64,000 bases of DNA from Halorubrum laminariae. Its GTDB lineage: Archaea; Halobacteriota; Halobacteria; Halobacteriales; Haloferacaceae. The notes beneath the pieces are model-generated. The model was not told the DNA's origin. It ran no database searches and saw only the letters and a program-made list of their open reading frames with translations. The position numbers were made by a program, and so were the translations under genes. Each line of letters starts with the position of its first letter. Position 1 is the stretch's first letter. The DNA is taken from assembly GCF_024494655.1 (NCBI RefSeq), contig NZ_JANHDL010000003.1, positions 372,001 to 436,000 on the forward strand, given 5' to 3'. Shown piece by piece: positions 59,382 through 64,000 of the stretch.

Positions 59382-59834
59382 ATGCGGCGTGACTACTTCG
59401 AGTTGACCGTCGAGGGCGTCGACGACGCCCGGGCGACGCCCCTCGTCCGCATCGACTTCCGTGGACCCGAGGGGCTGTTGCGCAACCGCCTCTCGGACAG
59501 CGACGGCGATCTGCTCGACGCGAGCGACATCGACGTGGCGTATCGCCTCCGTGAGCCGCTCGCCGAGGCCGACGACCCCGACGGCGTCGTGGCCGTGACG
59601 AACCGGTACACCGGAGACTTCGTCCTCGAACTCAACGAGACCGCCACCGATGTCCTCCCCTTCATCCACGCTGCTCGCGACTCCGCGGGCGACGAAGACG
59701 CGCACTACCGCGTCGAGATTGACGTCGAGGGCGACCGGCTCGTCGCCTACGACAAAGACACGTTCCTCGTGTATGACCACGAGGGGAACCTCCTGCGAAA
59801 CGAGAGCTTGATCCCCTCGGGCGTCGAACTCTGA
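59382..59834 (+). CDS. DUF5793 family haloarchaeal protein
   Basis: A 150-residue acidic protein, mainly beta strands by eye (RRDYFELTVEGVDDARATPLVRIDF, YRLREPLAEADD, YTGDFVLELNETA, HYRVEIDVEGDRLVAYDKDTFLVYDHEG). It matches a family known only from haloarchaea (DUF5793); function unknown. Soluble, no signal. ATG 59382 gives the usual family N terminus; an in-frame ATG at 59370 would add four residues. It could act near the pilus genes it is divergent from, but nothing shows this. Confidence 0.78.
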   Translation: MRRDYFELTVEGVDDARATPLVRIDFRGPEGLLRNRLSDSDGDLLDASDIDVAYRLREPLAEADDPDGVVAVTNRYTGDFVLELNETATDVLPFIHAARDSAGDEDAHYRVEIDVEGDRLVAYDKDTFLVYDHEGNLLRNESLIPSGVEL

Positions 59835-59910
59835 GCGGTTCTACATAAGGATCGTTCCACCGACTCGGGTCGACAGAACGCTTATTCGGCCGTATCTACT
59901 ACTGAAAGCT

Positions 59911-60114
59911 ATGAGCACGGGCCACGAGATCCGCCTGATCGAGGAAGACGATGGCGGCTGGTCGGCGATCCACGAGGAGTTGAACGTCGCCAGCCAAGGC
60001 GAGACGCGTGAGGAAGCCCTCGCGAACCTCGACGAGGCGGTGGAGTTGACCAAAGAGGCCCGCGAGGCTGACACGGACGCACCGGAGCCGGACGCCCCGT
60101 GGTTCGAGGGATGA
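59911..60114 (+). CDS. hicB: HicB-like antitoxin
   Basis: A 67-residue HicB-fold protein: IRLIEEDDGGWSAIHEELNVASQGETREEALANLDEAVELTKEA, the partial RNase H-like domain that covers the toxin, but without the C-terminal DNA-binding domain of longer HicB proteins. The next gene starts inside its stop codon (ATGA overlap). A TATA-like CTTATTCGGCC lies about 27 bases upstream of the ATG. It should neutralise HicA and may need another factor for autoregulation. Confidence 0.9.
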   Translation: MSTGHEIRLIEEDDGGWSAIHEELNVASQGETREEALANLDEAVELTKEAREADTDAPEPDAPWFEG

Positions 60115-60362
60115 GTGGCCCGCCTCGAAACTTCTCTGGACGAGAGATCGTCGGCGTTCTCGCTTCATTCAATTACCGTAAAGACCGCCAGCGCGGGAGC
60201 CACGTGGTTCTGAAGTACACGAACCCAGACACTGGCGAGGTCCGAACTGTCACCGTTCCGCTGCACGACCGGGTGAAGATCGGGACGCTCCAGTCCATCG
60301 CCGACCAGTGCGAGGCGGAGGATTTCGACGCGTGGTGTAACTGGATCGACGAGCATCGCTGA
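60111..60362 (+). CDS. hicA: HicA-like mRNA interferase toxin
   Basis: An 83-residue HicA-type protein: FSGREIVGVLASFNYRKDRQRGSHVVLKYTNPDTGEVRTVTVPLHDRVKIGTLQSIADQ. The catalytic His is in GSHVVLKY, the position used by HicA ribonucleases with their double-stranded RNA-binding-like fold. ATG 60111 overlaps the antitoxin stop. The order antitoxin-toxin is the reverse of many bacterial hicAB loci but is frequent in archaea. The toxin should cut mRNA when the antitoxin is degraded. Confidence 0.92.
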   Translation: MSGPPRNFSGREIVGVLASFNYRKDRQRGSHVVLKYTNPDTGEVRTVTVPLHDRVKIGTLQSIADQCEAEDFDAWCNWIDEHR

Positions 60363-60476
60363 TCACTCGAAGAAGACTTCACCGGATTTGGCGAAATTGC
60401 CCTCGTCGCGGAAGATCTCGCAGACGACTTGCTGGTGATCGTTTGGCCCACTCAGTCGAGACAGGCCGATTCTCAC
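60363..60476 (-). CDS. Possible 37-residue ORF coupled to the SAM hydrolase gene, or gene remnant
   Basis: A GTG at 60476 overlaps the stop of the SAM hydrolase gene (GTGA) and opens a 37-codon frame ending at the last base before the hicA stop. The peptide (RLSGPNDHQQVVCEIF then RDEGNFAKSGEVFFE) looks like real protein sequence rather than random high-G+C translation, with balanced composition and aromatic residues. It may be the C-terminal remnant of a gene deleted when hicBA arrived, or a small coupled gene. No family is recognised. Confidence 0.35.
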   Translation of the reverse strand: MRIGLSRLSGPNDHQQVVCEIFRDEGNFAKSGEVFFE

Positions 60477-61309
60477 AGACTCACGTTGTCGGCGACGAAC
60501 CGCACCGAGTCACCGGGACGCGCGTCGAACGCGCCGTCGCCGCGGCCGTCGTTCACGTCGCACTCGACGTAGCCGTGGCTCCCGACGGTGACGAGCCGCT
60601 CGCCGGGATCGACCGCACCGAACGTCTCGACGACCGGCGTGAGGTCGCCGTCGACGCGGATCCAGTCGCGCTCTGCGATCAGTTCGCCCGGCACGTTGGT
60701 TATCACGTTCCCGAACCGATCGATCGCGAGCACCTCGCCGTCGACGGCGGTCACGCCGTCGTCGTCGCGCTCGACGCTCGGCTCTGGAAAGACGAGGTCG
60801 ACCGGGTCTGGCGCGGGCGAGAGGTCCTCCAGTCCCGCGAGCGCGTCGACGACCGCCGTCGGTCCCATCTCCGAAACGGATCCGTCCGTCTCGTCGGCGA
60901 GCGCCCCGTGGACGCGCGCCGCGGTCGGTGCGAACACGTCGCGACCGTGAAACGTCGCGCTCGGCGGATCATCAACGTCGATCGTCCAGATGTCAACATC
61001 ATCCTCGGCCGCCGCCAGCGCCCGCGCGGGCGGCATTGCGAGGCCGTTGTCGGGAGCGACGACGACGTGCGAGCCGGCGCGAACGACGAGGGCGTCGCGC
61101 CCGGTCCCGACGCCGGGGTCGATCACGGCGCAGTGGACCGCCGGGGGGAACTCCGGGAGGACGAACCGGAGCCAGAAGGCGGCCGCACGCGGGTCGCCGC
61201 GGGGCAGGTCGTGGGCCACGTCGATCAGTTCGGCGCTCGTGTGCCGGCGGATCACTCCCTTCATCGCGGCGGGATACGGCGAGCCGAAGTCGGAGGTGAG
61301 CGTGATCAC
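60473..61309 (-). CDS. S-adenosyl-L-methionine hydroxide adenosyltransferase (DUF62)
   Basis: A 278-residue enzyme of the SAM hydrolase/fluorinase fold. It begins ITLTSDFGSPYPAAMKGVI (Asp and Ser/Thr substrate contacts), has IDVAHDLPRGDPRAAAF, CAVIDPGVGTGRDALVVRAG, VAPDNGLAMP and TFHGRDVFAPTAARV, and a C-terminal beta domain with FGNVITNVPG. The active-site triad Asp-Arg-His (in ITLTSDFG, GTGRD, FHGRD) fits water-dependent cleavage of SAM to adenosine and methionine rather than halogenation. A GTG at 61309 is the start. nadM lies 45 bases upstream on the same strand, so they are probably cotranscribed. Confidence 0.9.
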   Translation of the reverse strand: MITLTSDFGSPYPAAMKGVIRRHTSAELIDVAHDLPRGDPRAAAFWLRFVLPEFPPAVHCAVIDPGVGTGRDALVVRAGSHVVVAPDNGLAMPPARALAAAEDDVDIWTIDVDDPPSATFHGRDVFAPTAARVHGALADETDGSVSEMGPTAVVDALAGLEDLSPAPDPVDLVFPEPSVERDDDGVTAVDGEVLAIDRFGNVITNVPGELIAERDWIRVDGDLTPVVETFGAVDPGERLVTVGSHGYVECDVNDGRGDGAFDARPGDSVRFVADNVSL

Positions 61310-61353
61310 ACGCGATCCGAGTCGGGCAGGTGCTTAAAAGGGGCGGCGTCGCG

Positions 61354-61884
61354 TCACTGATCCGACGGTCCCGCGCCGTTCGAGTCGGTCTCTGCGATCC
61401 GTCGGATCCGCTTTACGCCGCCGATCTCCTCGACGACGCTGACGACGGCCTCGGGGACGAGCGTCTCCCAGTCGCGGCCGTGAATCATACGCTCGCGGAG
61501 TTCTGTCCCCTCCAACACGTCGCGGCGAAACATCGGCGACTGGCGCACCTCGACGCCGGCCTCCTCGAACAGCCGGACGACGAGCGGGTTGTTCGAGTAC
61601 GCCACCTCGAACCGCGGCGTCATGCTCTGGACGTGGCTCACCCACACGGAGTTGCGGTCGAGGTCCTCGATGGGGACGACGTAGGTCGTGACCGGGAGAT
61701 TCTCGACCGCCTTTGTCACCATCATCACGCGCTCGCCGGCGGTGAACGGGTTTCGGGTGGTGTGAGAGTCGCCGGCGGAGCCGATCCCCAAGACGAGTTC
61801 GTCGACCTCCGCCGCGATCTCTTCGACCATGTGTTGATGACCGTCGTGAAACGGCTGGTACCGCCCGATGTAGAACCCGCGCAT
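61354..61884 (-). CDS. nadM: Nicotinamide-nucleotide adenylyltransferase
   Basis: A 176-residue archaeal-type NMN adenylyltransferase. It has GRYQPFHDGHQHMVEEIA with the HxGH nucleotide-binding motif, LVLGIGSAGDSHTTRNPFTAGERVMM (the substrate loop), VVPIEDLDRNSVWVSHV and FRRDVLEGTELRERM near the end. It joins NMN or NaMN with ATP to form NAD(+) or its deamido form in the cytosol, and complements CinA (16488-17009) in pyridine nucleotide metabolism. The order with the SAM hydrolase and LonB genes is common in haloarchaea, by recollection. Confidence 0.95.
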   Translation of the reverse strand: MRGFYIGRYQPFHDGHQHMVEEIAAEVDELVLGIGSAGDSHTTRNPFTAGERVMMVTKAVENLPVTTYVVPIEDLDRNSVWVSHVQSMTPRFEVAYSNNPLVVRLFEEAGVEVRQSPMFRRDVLEGTELRERMIHGRDWETLVPEAVVSVVEEIGGVKRIRRIAETDSNGAGPSDQ

Positions 61885-62006
61885 GGATCGACATACTGCG
61901 GGCCTCGTTTATAAACTTCGTGAGACCACTTCGTCGTCGTTTTCGAGGTCGTAACAGCACCTACGTGGCGATCTGTCGGATTCACCGCATCGGCCGCCGG
62001 GGAGAA

Positions 62007-62014
62007 AGTATATC
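62007..62014 (+). promoter_or_regulatory. TATA box of the lonB gene
   Basis: AAGTATATC, centred about 44 bases before the ATG at 62055. Transcription would start about 17 bases before the start codon, so this mRNA should have a short leader. Confidence 0.55.
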
Positions 62015-62054
62015 AGTTGCCGACCCTTCGTTTTCCGTAGCGACACCCGATTCT

Positions 62055-64000
62055 ATGAGTAACGAAAAGGACACGAACGACCCGCCGACCGGGGACTCCG
62101 AGCGTCGCGAGGACGCCGGCTTCGAGGAGTCGGAGCCGACGGACGACGGCGACGACGCCCCGAACCACTCCGGTGACGCCGGGTCAGCGCCCGACGACTC
62201 GCCGGAGTCGCCGAGCGACGACTCCGGCGGTGACGACTCAGCGGAGGTCTGGGACGACACCGTCGTCATCGAAGACGATCCGAGCACCGACGGCGTCAGG
62301 ACGGGACGAGAGGAATCGAACGGAGTCGCCTCCGACGACGCCGAACCGACCGACGACGGCGGCATCGACGATCTCGGCAGTACGGTCGAAGTCGAGGGTG
62401 CCGAGATCGACGACGATCCCGACGAAGACGACCTGCTGGGCGGCCTCAAGATCGACACGACCGCAGAACTCGAGATCCCGGATCGACTCGTCGACCAAGT
62501 GATCGGGCAGGAACACGCCCGCGACGTGATCATCAAGGCGGCCAAACAGCGCCGCCACGTGATGATGATCGGCTCGCCCGGGACCGGGAAGTCGATGCTT
62601 GCGAAAGCGATGTCCGAACTGCTCCCGAAAGAGGAGCTACAGGACGTTCTCGTCTACCACAACCCGGAAGACGGTAACAAGCCGAAGGTACGAACGGTCC
62701 CCGCAGGCAAGGGCGACCAGATCGTCGAGGCGCACCGCGAGGAGGCGCGAAAGCGCAACCAGATGCGGTCGCTTCTCATGTGGATCATCATCGCCGTCGT
62801 GTTGGGCTACGCGCTCATCATCGTCGGCCAGATTCTCGTCGGAATCATCGCGGCCGGCGTCGTCTACCTCGTCTTCCGCTACCTCAATCGTGGTTCGGAC
62901 GCGATGATCCCGAACCTGCTCGTCAACAACGGTGACACGCAGACCGCGCCGTTCCGCGACGCGACTGGGGCACACGCTGGTGCGCTGTTGGGCGACGTGC
63001 GGCACGACCCGTTCCAGTCCGGCGGGATGGAGACGCCAAGCCACGACCGTGTTGAGGCCGGGGCCATCCACAAGGCGAACAAGGGCGTGCTGTTCGTCGA
63101 CGAGATCAACACGCTCGATATACGGAGCCAGCAGCACCTCATGACGGCGATTCAGGAGGGCGAGTTCTCGATCACGGGCCAGTCCGAGCGCTCCTCTGGC
63201 GCGATGGTCCAGACCGAGCCTGTCCCCACCGACTTCGTCATGATCGCGGCGGGGAACCTCGACGCGATGGAGAACATGCACCCGGCGCTCCGGAGCCGAA
63301 TCAAGGGATACGGCTACGAGGTGTACATGGAAGACACGATCGAGGACACCCCCGAGATGCGCCGGAAGTACGCTCGGTTCATCGCACAGGAGGTCGCGAA
63401 GGATGGTCGCCTGCCGGAGTTTACGGCCGAAGCCGTCGAGGAGATCATCCTTGAGGCCAAGCGGCGGTCGGGCCGGAAGGACCACCTCACGCTGAAGATG
63501 CGGAACCTCGGCGGGATGGTCCGCGTCGCCGGCGACATAGCCCGCGGCGAGGACGCCGATCTGACCACACGCGACCACGTGCTGCAGGCGAAGGGGCGCT
63601 CGCGCTCCATCGAACAGCAGCTCGCGGACGACTTCATCGAACGCCGGAAGGACTACGAACTGCAGGTCTCCGACGGCTATGTCGTCGGCCGCGTCAACGG
63701 CCTCGCCGTGATGGGCGAAGACTCCGGGATCATGCTCCCGGTGATGGCCGAGGTCGCGCCCTCGCAGGGCCCTGGCGAGGTCATCGCCACGGGCCAGCTG
63801 AAGGAGATGGCGCAGGAGTCGGTGTCGAACGTCTCCGCGATCATCAAGAAGTTCTCCGACGAGAACATCTCGGAAATGGACATCCACATCCAGTTCGTGC
63901 AGGCGGGTCAGCAGGGCGTCGACGGGGATAGCGCGTCCATCACGGTCGCGACCGCCGTGATAAGCGCGCTGGAGAACGTTGGCGTCGACCAGAGCCTCGC
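62055..64000 (+). CDS. lonB: Archaeal LonB protease, 3' end beyond window
   Basis: The visible 648 residues of a membrane-anchored ATP-dependent protease. Acidic N-terminal region (about 1-130), Walker A GSPGTGKS (173-180), a membrane segment pair inserted between Walker A and B (about 240-276, LMWIIIAVVLGYALIIVG) that is the mark of archaeal LonB, Walker B VLFVDEINTL, and the start of the protease domain. The catalytic Ser is in VDGDSASIT (Ser626); the Lys of the dyad lies beyond the end of the window. LonB degrades misfolded and regulatory proteins, and in haloarchaea affects membrane carotenoid levels. Confidence 0.97.
   Translation, partial: MSNEKDTNDPPTGDSERREDAGFEESEPTDDGDDAPNHSGDAGSAPDDSPESPSDDSGGDDSAEVWDDTVVIEDDPSTDGVRTGREESNGVASDDAEPTDDGGIDDLGSTVEVEGAEIDDDPDEDDLLGGLKIDTTAELEIPDRLVDQVIGQEHARDVIIKAAKQRRHVMMIGSPGTGKSMLAKAMSELLPKEELQDVLVYHNPEDGNKPKVRTVPAGKGDQIVEAHREEARKRNQMRSLLMWIIIAVVLGYALIIVGQILVGIIAAGVVYLVFRYLNRGSDAMIPNLLVNNGDTQTAPFRDATGAHAGALLGDVRHDPFQSGGMETPSHDRVEAGAIHKANKGVLFVDEINTLDIRSQQHLMTAIQEGEFSITGQSERSSGAMVQTEPVPTDFVMIAAGNLDAMENMHPALRSRIKGYGYEVYMEDTIEDTPEMRRKYARFIAQEVAKDGRLPEFTAEAVEEIILEAKRRSGRKDHLTLKMRNLGGMVRVAGDIARGEDADLTTRDHVLQAKGRSRSIEQQLADDFIERRKDYELQVSDGYVVGRVNGLAVMGEDSGIMLPVMAEVAPSQGPGEVIATGQLKEMAQESVSNVSAIIKKFSDENISEMDIHIQFVQAGQQGVDGDSASITVATAVISALENVGVDQSL

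Noticed and set aside
1-64000. An integrated virus, plasmid or large defence island
   Set aside because: No integrase, capsid, terminase, relaxase, restriction or Cas gene was seen. The only mobile traces are the TnpB scar, the tRNA-Gly repeats and hicBA.

Overview
The window comes from a haloarchaeon (class Halobacteria). G+C is high, the proteins are strongly acidic, and the archaeal machinery is typical: TFB, topoisomerase VI, PAN, LonB, an archaeal ubiquitin-like modifier, a BHB-intron tRNA, a halobacterial transducer and HalX-type signalling. Many genes have a TATA element about 27 bases before the start codon, as in leaderless haloarchaeal transcripts. The style resembles Halorubrum, but the genus is an inference. 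Most of the window is core chromosome, with about 65 protein genes, two tRNAs and a few scars of mobile DNA.

Layout. 1-9.8 kb: membrane protein, multi-sensor histidine kinase, phosphodiesterase, PP-loop enzyme, YdjM-type protein, PHP protein, zinc-finger protein, arginase, HTH regulator. 10-14.1 kb: NDH-2-like oxidoreductase, uridine phosphorylase, cytidine deaminase, TRIC channel, acetyltransferase. 14.1-15.4 kb: a TnpB (IS605/IS1341-type) remnant abutting a gene of lower G+C. 15.5-22.4 kb: CinA, UspA, deacylase, MetE-like protein, pyruvoyl arginine decarboxylase, PAN. 22.6-26.2 kb: a possible mini-ORF coupled to a HalX response regulator, M29 aminopeptidase, HAD, IclR. 26.4-30 kb: top6B-top6A. 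30-33 kb: CDGSH protein, MsrB, aminotransferase with coupled Lrp regulator, intron-containing tRNA-Glu. 33.3-36.8 kb: AbrB-PhoU regulator, a ubiquitin-like modifier cluster, FAH protein. 36.8-41.6 kb: FolD, acyl-CoA synthetase, UspA, TFB. 42-47.7 kb: methyltransferase, rhomboid, DUF2064, IPP isomerase, AAA ATPase. 48-51 kb: rhodanese, methyltransferase, GNAT, tRNA-Gly with scars of its 3' end. 51-55 kb: DoxX pair with a clear operator, chemotaxis transducer, Trm9-like methyltransferase. 55.4-59.2 kb: type IV pilus ATPase and membrane platform. 59.4-64 kb: DUF5793, HicBA, SAM hydrolase, NadM, LonB (cut by the window end).

The genes fit nucleoside salvage (udp, cdd), agmatine and arginine metabolism (PdaD, arginase), NAD synthesis, proteolysis (PAN, LonB, rhomboid), DNA topology, surface structures and taxis. 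I found no complete undescribed defence or mobile system. The strongest unusual signals are the tRNA-Glu intron, the TnpB relic that supplies a host stop codon, repeated tRNA-Gly 3' ends, a 10-bp inverted-repeat operator before doxX, small ORFs coupled to neighbours, three palindromes at 21-bp spacing after top6A, and several enzymes that lack a textbook catalytic residue.
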